DNA of 64,000 bases from Mycobacterium syngnathidarum (GTDB lineage: Bacteria > Actinomycetota > Actinomycetes > Mycobacteriales > Mycobacteriaceae): positions 1 to 64,000 of the forward strand of contig NZ_MLCL01000023.1 of assembly GCF_001942625.1 (NCBI RefSeq), in the 5' to 3' direction. Shown piece by piece: positions 51,999-61,131 of this stretch. The first letter of the stretch is position 1. Each line of letters begins with the position of its first letter. Position numbers and translations under genes: made by a program. Below the pieces are notes generated by a model. The model saw only the letters and a program-made list of their open reading frames with translations. It was not told where the DNA came from and did not search any database.

Positions 51999-53660
51999 TC
52001 ATGCCATCGCGGCCAACCAACCCCGGTACTCGGTGATGTCGCGGCCTTGTCCGGGCGCGGTGTGGTCACAACCGAATCCGGTGATCCAGCGGCCGTCGTC
52101 GAGTTCCACTTTTCCCAGCATCATCGGCGCGGGTAGCTCGGCCAGGAACTCGCCTAGTGCGGCCGGGGACAACAGCCAGCGCTCGCCCACAATCGGGGCC
52201 CCTCCCTCGTCCACGCGGGTCAGGCCCGGCTTGGGCGGAACCGTGTCGAGGGCGTACAGCCGGTAGTGGGGCGCGGTGGTGATCGGACCGGCCCATCGCG
52301 CACCACGTCCGGTGAGCTGATGCTCCAGCGGCTGACCGCGCAGATGTGCACCGAACACCGCGAGTTCGGTCACCGGCGCACCACCCGACTCGGGCCAGGT
52401 GCCGACCGACGGGACGTCGAGAAAGCGACTCGCCAGATCGGCGATGACGCCATCGTGAAATCCCGGTGCCAGCAGGGTGATTCCGAACTGCGCGCCGTCG
52501 GACACAATCCCCGCGGGCACGGCAATGGCGCACATGTCGAAGAGGTTGCAGAAGTTGGTATACCGGCCCATCCGGGAGTTCACCGCGACCGGGTCGGCCG
52601 CGACCTCCTCGATGAGCGGATGCTCGGGAGCCGTCGGCACCATGAGCGCATGACAGCCGTCGAGCCGAGCGAGCGCTTTGGTACGTAGCGCCTCCACGCG
52701 CCGCCGGTCACGCAACAGGTCTGCCGCCGAATGTGACCCGGCCGCGGTGATGATGGCCGCCACAGTCGGATCCAGCTTCGCCTCAGTACCTGCGGCGGTG
52801 ACGAACTCCCCTACCGCGTCCCATCGTTCGGCGACCAGCGCGCCGTTGTAGAGCAGAGCAGCGGCGGCGAAGAAGTCGTCCATCGGGATCGGGACGACCT
52901 CGAATCCGGCTTCCTTCGCCTGGCGTACGGCGGCGCCGAAGGCCGCCTGCCAGGCGTCGTCGAGACCAGCCGACGTATCGGGTATCGCGATTCTGGGTGT
53001 CACCGGCGCGGCAAAGGGGACGTTGGCCGGCCACTGCCGTTGCGGCGCACCAGCAGTCATCACGGCCATTGCCGATTGGGCAGTGGCCAGATCAGCGGCG
53101 AAGATCGTCACACAGTCATAGCTCGCACATGCCGGGATGACTCCCTCGGTAGAGACGAGGCCCAGCGTGGGTTTGATGCCGACGATTCCCTGCAGCCCGG
53201 CCGGCACGCGACCGGACCCGGCGGTGTCGGTCCCGATCGCGATGTCGGCGAAGCCGAGCGCCACGGCCACCGCAGACCCCGAACTCGAGCCGCCGGAGAT
53301 GTAGTCCGGTCGGCGGGAATCGCGCACGGCGCCATAGGGACTGCGGGTTCCGACCAATCCGGTGGCGAACTGGTCGAGGTTGGTCTTCCCGAGGACGACA
53401 ACACCGGCGGCCTTGAGAGCGGTCACCGCCGGTGCGTCGGCATCGGGAATATAACTGAAATCTGGGCACGCCGCAGTGGTCGGTATCCCGGCCACGTCGA
53501 CGTTGTCCTTGACGGCGAGCACCAACCCGGCCAGTGGGCCGTCAGCGGCGAGCGCCGCGCGGTAGTCATCTTCTACCTCCGATTGCGGGCGCAGGTGAAT
53601 GAACACCTCGTCGCGTCCGCTGGCTTCGATGTTCCGGTAGATCTCGGCGATCTTGCTCAT
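51999..53660 (-). CDS. atzF: Allophanate hydrolase
   Basis: Encodes 553 residues from an ATG overlapping the previous gene by 4 bp. The amidase-signature domain (1-400) has the Ser-Ser-Lys triad: Lys51 (AVKDNVDVAG), Ser125 (ISGGSSSGS) and Ser149 (GTDTAGSGR), with spacing identical to AtzF. The C-terminal domain (about 430-553: TELAVFGAHLRGQPL, then APHYRLYALDTVPPKPGL) is the allophanate hydrolase-specific domain. It converts allophanate to two ammonia and two CO2. It completes the urea/guanidine route encoded upstream. Confidence 0.92.
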   Translation of the reverse strand: MSKIAEIYRNIEASGRDEVFIHLRPQSEVEDDYRAALAADGPLAGLVLAVKDNVDVAGIPTTAACPDFSYIPDADAPAVTALKAAGVVVLGKTNLDQFATGLVGTRSPYGAVRDSRRPDYISGGSSSGSAVAVALGFADIAIGTDTAGSGRVPAGLQGIVGIKPTLGLVSTEGVIPACASYDCVTIFAADLATAQSAMAVMTAGAPQRQWPANVPFAAPVTPRIAIPDTSAGLDDAWQAAFGAAVRQAKEAGFEVVPIPMDDFFAAAALLYNGALVAERWDAVGEFVTAAGTEAKLDPTVAAIITAAGSHSAADLLRDRRRVEALRTKALARLDGCHALMVPTAPEHPLIEEVAADPVAVNSRMGRYTNFCNLFDMCAIAVPAGIVSDGAQFGITLLAPGFHDGVIADLASRFLDVPSVGTWPESGGAPVTELAVFGAHLRGQPLEHQLTGRGARWAGPITTAPHYRLYALDTVPPKPGLTRVDEGGAPIVGERWLLSPAALGEFLAELPAPMMLGKVELDDGRWITGFGCDHTAPGQGRDITEYRGWLAAMA

Positions 53661-55651
53661 GCAGACTCTTTCCTCACGAATTCTCCTGCCGCCGCCCACC
53701 GCTCGCGCTCCTCGGACCGTGCGGCCTCCATCGCCGCGCGCTTCAAGGCGATGTCCTCGGCATTGGCGGCCAGGAACCGCTCGTGCTCGGCCAGTGAGAA
53801 GGTTCCGTCGGTGATCTCGACCTGACCGCGGCCGGCGGCCATGTCGGCACGCAGGTCCAGCAGTTCCTCGGCGGACACCGGATACCACCGGATGCGGTCG
53901 AAAAACCGGAGCAGCCAGGGATGTTCAGGATCGAATCCCTGCGCGACCAGCGGGTGCCGGTGGTTCCAGATCTGTGTGGTGCGGCCGACGAACTGATATC
54001 CGCCCGGCCCCTCCATCCCGTAGATGCACAGGTATGCCCCGCCGATGCCGACCGCGTTCTCCGGCGTCCAGGTGCGTGCCGGATTGTATTTCGTGGTGAC
54101 GAGGCGATGCCGCGGATCCAGCGGCGTCGCGACCGGGGCGCCGAGGTACACATCGCCGAGACCGAGCACCAGATACTCAGCGTCATAGACGATCCGGTGC
54201 ACATCCTCGACCGAGTCCAGACCGTTCATTCTGCGGATGAACTCGATGTTCCAGGGGCACCATGGCGCGTCGGCGCGCACGCCGTGCATGTAGCGCTCGA
54301 TCGCCTCTCGCGTCGACGGGTCATCCCAGCTCAGTGGCAACCGCACGGTGCGGCTGGGCACCACCAACTCCTGGGCGGCCGGAAGCGAGGCCTCGAGCTC
54401 GGTGAGCAACGGGACCAGCTTCGACTGCGGAAGCCGGGCCGGGTCCACCTTGACCTGCAACGAACGGATTCCTGGCGTGAGGTCGATGAGTCCGTCCGGC
54501 CGGTGCTGTTCCAGGGCGTGGTGCAGCGCATGCGCGCGGGCGCGTAACGCCAGGTCCAGTCTCATGTCCCCGTACTCGACCAGAACGTTGTCGTCGCCGA
54601 TCCGGCGGTAGGTGACGGCAGTGCTGCCGTCCGATGAGGTTGTGCCGGCGATGATTCCGTTGTCCTCGTCGCCGCCCGCGGAGAACACCGCCGCAATGGC
54701 GGCGCGTCGCGCCGGGCCGACGGTCGCTGGTGCGGGTGCCGCCGAAGCCTTCACCGGGACGAACCGGACCGTGGCGCCGGGGGCGAGTTGCCCCAGTTTC
54801 CAGCGGTCGGCGGCGGTGACGGTGACCGGGCAGACGAAACCGCCGAGACTCGGTCCATCCGGGCCGAGCAGGATCGGGGTGTCCCCGGTGAAGTCGAGCG
54901 AACCCACGGAATAGGCATTGTCGTGGATGTTCGACGGGTGCAGCCCGGCCTCCCCGCCATCGGGCCGGGCCCATTCCGGCTTCGGCCCGATCAACCGGAC
55001 CCCGGTGCGGTCGGAGTTGAAGTGCACCTCGTAGTCGTGGTTGAGAAGCGTGTCGATGTCGTTGCGGGTGAAGAACTCCGGCGCGGAGTGCGGGCCCACG
55101 GTCACCGCGATGCACCAATGGTTGCTGATGGCCGGCTGTTCTTCGAACAGGATCCGTCGTGGTGCACCGGTCACCGCGTCCAGGGTTTCCAGCTTGTCCC
55201 CCACGGCCAGTGCCCGACCCTCGTGGCCGCCGAACCGGCCGAGGGTGAATGTCGATGCGCTGTCCAGGTATTCGTCGGCCAGCAGCCCGCCTGCCATCGC
55301 GATGTACATCCGGAGCCCTGGCCCCTCGATCATCCCGACATCCAGGAGCTGGCCGGCCTCCACGAGGATCGGCACCCACTGCGGGACTCGCGTACCATCG
55401 ACGGCCACCGGCGCGGGCGCACCGGTGACACACACCCAGGTGTCGGTGTCGAACCGCAGCGCCGGCCCACCCATGGTGGCCTCCAGGCCGGGCGCGCCCT
55501 CCGGATTGCCGACCGCGAGGTTGGCCAGCCGGAAGGACACGTCGTCCATCGGCCCCGACGGCGGCACCCCGATCTGCCAGTAACCGGTCCGTCCCGGCCA
55601 GTCCTGCACGGTGGTGGCCATGCCGGGCCGAACGATCTCCAAGCTGGTCAT
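53657..55651 (-). CDS. Urea/guanidine carboxylase-type carboxyltransferase (KipA-KipI fusion) lacking biotin domains
   Basis: Encodes 664 residues. Residues about 1-310 form the KipA/CT_A_B domain (EIVRPGMATTVQDWPGRTGY, then GVPPSGPMDDVSFRLAN, and ILLGPDGPSLGGFVCPVTV). About 360-600 form the KipI/CT_C_D domain (YRRIGDDNVLVEYGDMRLDL, then GLGDVYLGAPVATPLDPRH). In urea and guanidine carboxylases (~1200 residues) these are preceded by a biotin carboxylase and followed by a BCCP domain with AMKM. Both are missing here, and the protein stops after the linker (ERWAAAGEFVRKESA). A biotin carboxylase must be supplied in trans, or the reaction is different. Confidence 0.85.
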   Translation of the reverse strand: MTSLEIVRPGMATTVQDWPGRTGYWQIGVPPSGPMDDVSFRLANLAVGNPEGAPGLEATMGGPALRFDTDTWVCVTGAPAPVAVDGTRVPQWVPILVEAGQLLDVGMIEGPGLRMYIAMAGGLLADEYLDSASTFTLGRFGGHEGRALAVGDKLETLDAVTGAPRRILFEEQPAISNHWCIAVTVGPHSAPEFFTRNDIDTLLNHDYEVHFNSDRTGVRLIGPKPEWARPDGGEAGLHPSNIHDNAYSVGSLDFTGDTPILLGPDGPSLGGFVCPVTVTAADRWKLGQLAPGATVRFVPVKASAAPAPATVGPARRAAIAAVFSAGGDEDNGIIAGTTSSDGSTAVTYRRIGDDNVLVEYGDMRLDLALRARAHALHHALEQHRPDGLIDLTPGIRSLQVKVDPARLPQSKLVPLLTELEASLPAAQELVVPSRTVRLPLSWDDPSTREAIERYMHGVRADAPWCPWNIEFIRRMNGLDSVEDVHRIVYDAEYLVLGLGDVYLGAPVATPLDPRHRLVTTKYNPARTWTPENAVGIGGAYLCIYGMEGPGGYQFVGRTTQIWNHRHPLVAQGFDPEHPWLLRFFDRIRWYPVSAEELLDLRADMAAGRGQVEITDGTFSLAEHERFLAANAEDIALKRAAMEAARSEERERWAAAGEFVRKESA

Positions 55652-56271
55652 GGGCGGGTCACGATCATTCGCACCGCCGTGGGGTCGAACCCGTTGCAGG
55701 GGTTGTTGATCTGCGGGCAGTTCGACACCAACACCAGAGTGTCGATCTCTGCGCGCAGCGACACTGTCTTGCCCGGAGCCGACAGGCCGTCGACGATGCC
55801 CAGCGCGCCGTCGGGATCCACCGGCACGTTCATGAAGAAGTTGATGTTGCTGACGATGTCGGCTTTGGTCAGCCCCCAGCGGGCGCCCTCGCCGATGAAG
55901 TTCTCGACGCAGGCGTGCTGGTGTTTGGTGTGGTGTCCGTACCGCAAGGTGTTCGATTCCTGCGAGCAGGCCCCACCGAGGGTGTCGTGGTTGCCGACCT
56001 CGTCGTCGACGATGGTCAGCATCGGCGCACCGTCACTGTCGCGCAGCACCGATCCGGTGGTCAGGAAGATGTTGCCCTGTGCCGCGATCGTGGCCGGGGC
56101 GCTGTAGCGCACGGTATGGTCGTCGGCGCCGTAGAACAGGGTGTCCACGGCCTGGTTGCCGTGCAGGTCGACGATGGTGAGCACGTCCCCTGCGCATACC
56201 ACCTTCGACCACGGGGCGCGGGGCGCGACGATTTCATCGACAACGGTGTGGGTAGCGGTGATGGTGGTCAT
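55648..56271 (-). CDS. DUF1989 urea carboxylase-associated protein (carboxyguanidine deiminase subunit type)
   Basis: Encodes 207 residues. Family features are GDVLTIVDLHGNQAVDTLFY, GACSQESNTLRYGHHTKHQHAC and the Cys-rich NCPQINNPCNGFDPTAVRM. DUF1989 pairs next to urea-type carboxylases were shown in other bacteria to form carboxyguanidine deiminase (CgdA/CgdB). The paired 275-residue protein is directly upstream with a 4-bp overlap, and allophanate hydrolase follows downstream. The assignment to guanidine rather than urea metabolism rests on this pair. Confidence 0.85.
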   Translation of the reverse strand: MTTITATHTVVDEIVAPRAPWSKVVCAGDVLTIVDLHGNQAVDTLFYGADDHTVRYSAPATIAAQGNIFLTTGSVLRDSDGAPMLTIVDDEVGNHDTLGGACSQESNTLRYGHHTKHQHACVENFIGEGARWGLTKADIVSNINFFMNVPVDPDGALGIVDGLSAPGKTVSLRAEIDTLVLVSNCPQINNPCNGFDPTAVRMIVTRP

Positions 56272-57095
56272 CGGGCACTCCAGACATCTTCGGAATTCAG
56301 GTAGGCACGTTGGTACTCGGGGTCCCGCTGATTGACCGTGGCACCGATCTCGGCCAGGTCGCCGGGCGCCGACCAGGCCAGGACCTCGAGCGGGCCGACG
56401 GCGAACTGTGGTGCCGGGTCAAGTGGGTGGGCGGTATTGGCGACCGCCACGATCAGCGGCAGATGGGTGACCAGTTCGACCATGGTGCCGGCACCGGCCG
56501 ATCCGGTGGAGACCAACGTGCCGTCTGCTTCCACCCGCACGCCGTGGAAGAACGACAGGCTCGGCGCCACGTCACGTCGGGTCAGTCCGTTCTTCAACGC
56601 GGCGAGCGCAAGCAGTTCGCGGCCTGCGGGGCTCGACGATTCCGGCTCGCCCGCACCGTATTTGGCGGTGTTTCCGGCCAGGGTGGTAGTGCCACACAGG
56701 GCGTCGTGGTGCCTCGAGGTGTCCGATACCAGAGTGGCCAGCACCCGGCCCTGGTCGCTGAGCAGCGGGTGCCCGGTCGAGAGATACGCCTGCCAGGGGA
56801 CTTTCACCGTGTCGGCGACATTGAGCCGCTCCCAGGAGGCGTCGGCCCGCCAGAGCAACAGGTGGGCACACGCGGAGCCGTCCAGATCCCGCAGGCGCAG
56901 CCGGGTGCCGCGGGCCAGTACCTTGCTGGTGTAGCGGCCGCCGGGAACCATCTCGGCCCACGTCAACCGCTCGGGCCCAATGCCTTGCGGTGGGGTCGGC
57001 CAAGCTGATGCAGGTACGACCGGCATCGAGTCGGTGAACGCGGTGGCCTGGGCCCGGGCGTGGTCGCGGGCGCCGGCAGTTGTCGCGGTGGTCAT
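56268..57095 (-). CDS. DUF1989 urea carboxylase-associated protein, second subunit
   Basis: Encodes 275 residues from an ATG 2 bp after the permease stop. DUF1989 features: RLRLRDLDGSACAHLLLWRA, LVSDTSRHHDALCGTTTLAGN, RRDVAPSLSFFHGVRVEADG and VANTAHPLDPAPQF. It is the larger partner expected in a heteromeric carboxyguanidine deiminase, with an N-terminal extension of about 45 residues. Cys and His residues suitable for metal binding are conserved between the two proteins. Confidence 0.85.
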   Translation of the reverse strand: MTTATTAGARDHARAQATAFTDSMPVVPASAWPTPPQGIGPERLTWAEMVPGGRYTSKVLARGTRLRLRDLDGSACAHLLLWRADASWERLNVADTVKVPWQAYLSTGHPLLSDQGRVLATLVSDTSRHHDALCGTTTLAGNTAKYGAGEPESSSPAGRELLALAALKNGLTRRDVAPSLSFFHGVRVEADGTLVSTGSAGAGTMVELVTHLPLIVAVANTAHPLDPAPQFAVGPLEVLAWSAPGDLAEIGATVNQRDPEYQRAYLNSEDVWSAR

Positions 57096-57097
57096 GC

Positions 57098-58639
57098 TCA
57101 GGCTCCGATCGTGACGGGGTTGGGATGGGTCTTGCCGCGGGGGAAGCACAGTGCGCCGAGGATGACCGCGGTCGCGATGCTCAAGGGTCCGGCCCACTGC
57201 AGAATCGGCAATTCACCTGTGGGGTTGAAGATCTCGGCCCGCGGCCAGCCGAGGTTGACGATCATCACGGCACCGTAGAGGACGGCCAGGACGTTGATCG
57301 CGATGCCGAACTTGCCGAGTGAGAACAGCGGCAAGCCTTCGGCGTCGACCTGGTTGCGTTGAGTGGGCCAGCCTTTGAGCCGGCGGTACAGCAGCGGCGC
57401 GGTGACCAGGAGGTAGGCCAGATAGATCAGGATGATGCAGACGCTGGCCAAGGTGGCGAAGATGGCCGAGTTGCCGACGTTGACGAGAAGCACTCCGATG
57501 CACAGCAGGCCGATCAGTACCGAAGGCCAGATCGGGGTTCCGGTGTGAGAGTTGACCCGAGACAAGACCGACGAGGCCGGCAGCCGCCCGTCGCGGGCCA
57601 TCGAGAACATCAGCCGGGACGCGGCAGTCTGGATTGCCAAGGTGCAGATGGTGATCGCGATCGAGACGTCGACCAGCAGCACCGTGCCCCACGGCGAGGA
57701 CAAGACGGTGTCGAGTACGTACGGCAGGCCCTCGGTGGCCAGGCGTCCATCAGTAAGGCTCGGGGCCGCCATCAGGGCACCCAGGATCATCAGCCCGCCG
57801 CCGAGTGCGGAGACCGAGAGCGCCAGGCGGATGGTGCGGGGCGCGACGCGCCGCGGATTGCGGGTCTCCTCGGCGAGTTCACCGGCCGAACCGAATCCGA
57901 CCATGACGTAGGCGGCCATCAGACCTGACATGATCCAAGCCCAGACATAACCGGGTTGACCACCGGCGTGGCCAGTGTCGAACACCACCTGGGGGCCGCG
58001 CTGGGCGTGGGTGAAGAACACACCGATGACGGCGATGACACCGACGATCTCACAGATCACGCCGGCGCTGTTGACCCGTGACATCCATTTGACGCCAAGA
58101 CAATTGATCGTGGTGGTGAGCACCAGCAGGACGGTGCCGAGCAGTACCGCATTGGCCGCCCCACTCGGCGAGGTCAGCGCCGGATCGTCCCCGATCACCT
58201 GGAATCCGGACCAGATCGACGGCAGCACCACCTGCAGGGCGATCGCCGCGGCCGAGGCCGTGACGATCTGGGCCAAGATCATGAACCAGCCGCCGAACCA
58301 GCCGACCACCTCTCCGCCCATCCGGCGGGACCATTGATAGATGGCCCCCGAGATCGGATAGCGCGCCGCCAATTCGGCGAAGCAGAGCGCCACCAGGAAT
58401 TGGCCGAGGAACACCGCGGGCCACGTCCAGAAGAAAGCGGGGCCGCCGAAGCCGAACCCAAGACCGAACAGCTGGAAGATCGTGGTCAGAATGGACACGA
58501 ACGAGAAACCGGCGGCGAATGATTCGAACTTGCCGAGCCGACGGTGCAACTGCTGGTCATAGCCGAACTCCGCCAGGTCGTCGTGGTCACCAAAACGGTC
58601 GGCCACGTCGTGCTGGCTCTCGGTAGCGCTGCTGGTCAT
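57098..58639 (-). CDS. APC-family amino acid/polyamine-type permease
   Basis: Encodes 513 residues with about 12 membrane segments. The N-terminus GKFESFAAGFSFVSILTTIF and PAFFWTWPAVFLGQFLVALC, with ELAARYPISGAIYQWSRRMG, is typical of the APC/basic amino acid permease group. Such permeases accompany urea carboxylase/DUF1989 operons and likely import guanidine, urea or a guanidino/ureido compound. It leads the five-gene operon. The 170-bp upstream gap shows no recognisable guanidine riboswitch. Confidence 0.85.
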   Translation of the reverse strand: MTSSATESQHDVADRFGDHDDLAEFGYDQQLHRRLGKFESFAAGFSFVSILTTIFQLFGLGFGFGGPAFFWTWPAVFLGQFLVALCFAELAARYPISGAIYQWSRRMGGEVVGWFGGWFMILAQIVTASAAAIALQVVLPSIWSGFQVIGDDPALTSPSGAANAVLLGTVLLVLTTTINCLGVKWMSRVNSAGVICEIVGVIAVIGVFFTHAQRGPQVVFDTGHAGGQPGYVWAWIMSGLMAAYVMVGFGSAGELAEETRNPRRVAPRTIRLALSVSALGGGLMILGALMAAPSLTDGRLATEGLPYVLDTVLSSPWGTVLLVDVSIAITICTLAIQTAASRLMFSMARDGRLPASSVLSRVNSHTGTPIWPSVLIGLLCIGVLLVNVGNSAIFATLASVCIILIYLAYLLVTAPLLYRRLKGWPTQRNQVDAEGLPLFSLGKFGIAINVLAVLYGAVMIVNLGWPRAEIFNPTGELPILQWAGPLSIATAVILGALCFPRGKTHPNPVTIGA

Positions 58640-58810
58640 AGGCGTTTTCTCTCAGGCTCGGGGCGATGCCGCCAGCTCCTTAACTGTCACTTGATAGATA
58701 AGCGTGTCGGCGTGTCCGAGCTGTCACCCGCATGTTTCGTTCATGTAGCCGGCGGTAAGCATTGGGTTGCCGAATCCTCACCGGACCCATCTGCTGTCAC
58801 AATCGCCGAC

Positions 58811-59818
58811 ATGGCAGTGGCTGCATTGGACGATGCTCACCGGCGCATTGCCTCGGCGGCCAGCGAGAGCGATCTGGTGACCGCGACCGCGGCAGCCCAC
58901 GACGCGGTGCATACGGTGATCGACACCCGGACCGGGGCCGCGTCGTTGGCGGAGGCATGGTCGGCGGTCGTCCGCGCCGCGGTGTCGACCGCGGCGCGCC
59001 TGGTGGCGCCTGGCATCCATTGGTATGCCTCGGGCAGCGTCGGCCGTGGCGACGCACTGCCCGGATCCGACCTGGAAACCCTGGCCGTACGCGGCGTCGA
59101 CGTCACCTCGGAGTCGGCCCTGGCCCAGGCAGCGCACGTCCACGAACTGCTGGCCTGCTGCGGTTTCCGGGCCGATGACAACGGCGCGGTCGCCTCCCGC
59201 GTGCGGTTCAACCGGACGGCCCAGGAGTGGGCGGTCGGCATTGGTAAGTGGGCTGCGGACCCGGCGAACGATCGGGGCGTGGTGATGATCGGCCTGCTCG
59301 CTGACGCGCTCCCCGTGGGAGGCGGACCCGACCTACGCGATCAGGCCGGTATCGCCGCGCGGGCCCAGCCACGGGCACTGGCTGCGATGCTGCAGGACGC
59401 CACCTACGCGCGCGCCTACATTCCGTCCCGGCTACGGGCCCTGACTTCCGGCGATGCCCGCGTCGACATCAAGCACGCCGCAGTCGACCCGGTGGTTCGG
59501 ATCGCACGCTGGGCCGCACTCAGTTGTGGGTCCGACGCGCTGCTCACCACCGAGCGGATCGGCGCGGCCGCGGGCACCCGCTACCTCGACCCCGACGACG
59601 CCCGAGTGCTGGCGAAATGCCACGCCATCGGGTCCAGCATCCGATGGCGGGTGCGAGCGGCGCGCTGGAGCTCCGATCCTGACGTCGATGAGCGCGTCGA
59701 ACTCTCGCACCTCGCACCGCAAGACCGCACCGCGCTGCGCAGCATCGGCCGCGAGCTCACCGGGGTCCGGCGCAAACTCGACTATCTGGCATCGACCTCG
59801 ACGTTCTCGACATGGTGA
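58811..59818 (+). CDS. DUF294-type nucleotidyltransferase-like protein
   Basis: Encodes 335 residues from the ATG at 58811; the longer frame covers the intergenic region. The nucleotidyltransferase motif GSVGRGDALPGSDLETL (75-91) matches GSxxRGD...SDxD with Glu for the last Asp. A helical C-terminal half follows (HAAVDPVVRIARWAALSCG), as in DUF294/GlnD-like proteins. The CBS domains found in many relatives are absent. It overlaps the exonuclease gene by 7 bp, and such nucleotidyltransferase-exonuclease pairs recur in other bacteria. Confidence 0.8.
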   Translation: MAVAALDDAHRRIASAASESDLVTATAAAHDAVHTVIDTRTGAASLAEAWSAVVRAAVSTAARLVAPGIHWYASGSVGRGDALPGSDLETLAVRGVDVTSESALAQAAHVHELLACCGFRADDNGAVASRVRFNRTAQEWAVGIGKWAADPANDRGVVMIGLLADALPVGGGPDLRDQAGIAARAQPRALAAMLQDATYARAYIPSRLRALTSGDARVDIKHAAVDPVVRIARWAALSCGSDALLTTERIGAAAGTRYLDPDDARVLAKCHAIGSSIRWRVRAARWSSDPDVDERVELSHLAPQDRTALRSIGRELTGVRRKLDYLASTSTFSTW

Positions 59819-60438
59819 CCGAATCGTCCTACGCAGAGCGCCCATTGGCGTTTCTCGACACGGAAACCACGGGACTGCACAGGCTTCGGCGCCCATGGGA
59901 GATCGCCATCATCCGTCGCGAGGGGGATGTGTCAACGCGCCTGTTGTTGTGCGTGGACATCGACGATCTGGACCTGCCACATGCAGACCCTGTCGGCTTG
60001 AAAATCAGTGGATTTCACAGACGCCACCCGCAAGTTCGGCTCGGCCCCAGACATTATCCGCGTGTCTATCGTGCGGATGAGGCAGCGATGCTGGTCGAAA
60101 AGTGGACGGCGGACGCCACGATAGTAGGGGTGGTGCCGAGATTCGACACCGAGTGCCTGGCCGGGATGCTGGGTCGTCACGACCTCGAACCGCGATGGCA
60201 AGCCAGGCCTGTGGACGTGATCGCACTTGCGAAAGCCGCTGTGGAGTCGAAGGGGCTACAGCCCGATCCTGATTTCACAATGCTGTCAAGGCAATGCGGC
60301 GTGAAACCGCCGAGTGACGCCCAACGCCATACTGCTCTGGCCGATGCCCGCTGGGCGATGCGCTGGTACGACAAACTCACCAATTCGCCTTGCATGAGAC
60401 CCCGGACGCACGGCGACAAGCCGCATGAAAACAACTGA
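59812..60438 (+). CDS. DnaQ-like 3'-5' exonuclease (DEDDh)
   Basis: Encodes 208 residues. The four acidic ligands and the general base are present: Asp16 and Glu18 (FLDTETTGL), Asp112 (VPRFDTECLAGML), His173 and Asp178 (QRHTALADARW). It is a short, single-domain nuclease without polymerase or UvrC fusion. It is translationally coupled to the nucleotidyltransferase-like protein, suggesting a joint role in RNA or DNA processing, or in nucleotide signalling. It is convergent with a TetR gene, 4 bp apart. Confidence 0.85.
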   Translation: MVTESSYAERPLAFLDTETTGLHRLRRPWEIAIIRREGDVSTRLLLCVDIDDLDLPHADPVGLKISGFHRRHPQVRLGPRHYPRVYRADEAAMLVEKWTADATIVGVVPRFDTECLAGMLGRHDLEPRWQARPVDVIALAKAAVESKGLQPDPDFTMLSRQCGVKPPSDAQRHTALADARWAMRWYDKLTNSPCMRPRTHGDKPHENN

Positions 60439-60442
60439 GTGC

Positions 60443-61042
60443 CTACGGATTCGGGTCAGTCAGATACCTCTGCACCGTCGGCCCGATCCACGCCACCAGC
60501 TCGTCAAGGTCGGCTGACGCCATCGGCTCGATCTTGAGCTGATAGCGCGCAAACGCCAGACCGGTCAGATGCACCGTCACCAACTCGACCCTCAGCTCGG
60601 CGTCGTCAACGCCGTATTCGGTGGCAATGCGCTGGGCCACCGTCCCGGCAAGCGAATCGTGTAAGAGATTGCGCGCCAAGGGCTGTACCGCTGCCGACCG
60701 GACCACCGTCAGCAGCGGATCGAACGAGACCCCCTGATCCCATCGCGCGATGACATCGCGGACCAAACGCGCGCCGATGTCGTGGGTCCCCTCGTCGAGC
60801 AACAGCGCCAATTGGTGCAAGGGGTGCTGCGGTGTGTCGAGCACCGCGGCGTTGAACAGGCCCTCCTTGTTGCCGAAGTGGTAGTAGACCATCGCGACGT
60901 CGACCCCGGCAGCGGCGGCGATCCCACGCACGGTCGCCTGCTCGTAGCCCTCTCGCATGAAGTGCTCGCGCGCGGCGTCGATGATCCGCAGCTTGTTCTG
61001 CTGACCCGTACGCCACCGGCCACTACGCCCGGTCTGTGACAT
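60443..61042 (-). CDS. TetR-family regulator
   Basis: Encodes 199 residues from an ATG. The helix-turn-helix is ATVRGIAAAAGVDVAMVYYHF followed by GNKEGLF (about 37-65), and the C-terminal TetR domain is normal length. On the minus strand TAAACT ends 7 bases before the ATG, so the mRNA is probably leaderless. Two matching palindromes lie in the 89-bp gap shared with the divergent methyltransferase gene, so it very likely controls both. Confidence 0.87.
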   Translation of the reverse strand: MSQTGRSGRWRTGQQNKLRIIDAAREHFMREGYEQATVRGIAAAAGVDVAMVYYHFGNKEGLFNAAVLDTPQHPLHQLALLLDEGTHDIGARLVRDVIARWDQGVSFDPLLTVVRSAAVQPLARNLLHDSLAGTVAQRIATEYGVDDAELRVELVTVHLTGLAFARYQLKIEPMASADLDELVAWIGPTVQRYLTDPNP

Positions 61043-61057
61043 GGCCCGAAGTTTAGT

Positions 61058-61118
61058 TCAACAACCGTTGACCTATGGATAGGCAGCGGCGTAGCGTTTT
61101 CTTCAACAACAGTTGAAG
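61058..61118. promoter_or_regulatory. Twin TetR operators TCAAC-N4-GTTGA
   Basis: Copies at 61058-61071 (TCAAC-AACC-GTTGA) and 61101-61118 (CTTCAAC-AACA-GTTGAAG) are near identical inverted repeats, with centres 45 bp apart. One lies just upstream of the TetR -10 box, and the other just upstream of the methyltransferase ribosome site (AGGAG). The layout predicts repression of both divergent genes. Confidence 0.75.
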
Positions 61119-61131
61119 AAAGGAGCTCGAC

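Noticed and set aside
58640..58810. Guanidine riboswitch upstream of the permease operon
   Set aside because: I looked for ykkC-type conserved loops, ACGR mini-hairpins and guanidine-III features on the minus strand and found none convincing. A covariance-model scan would decide.
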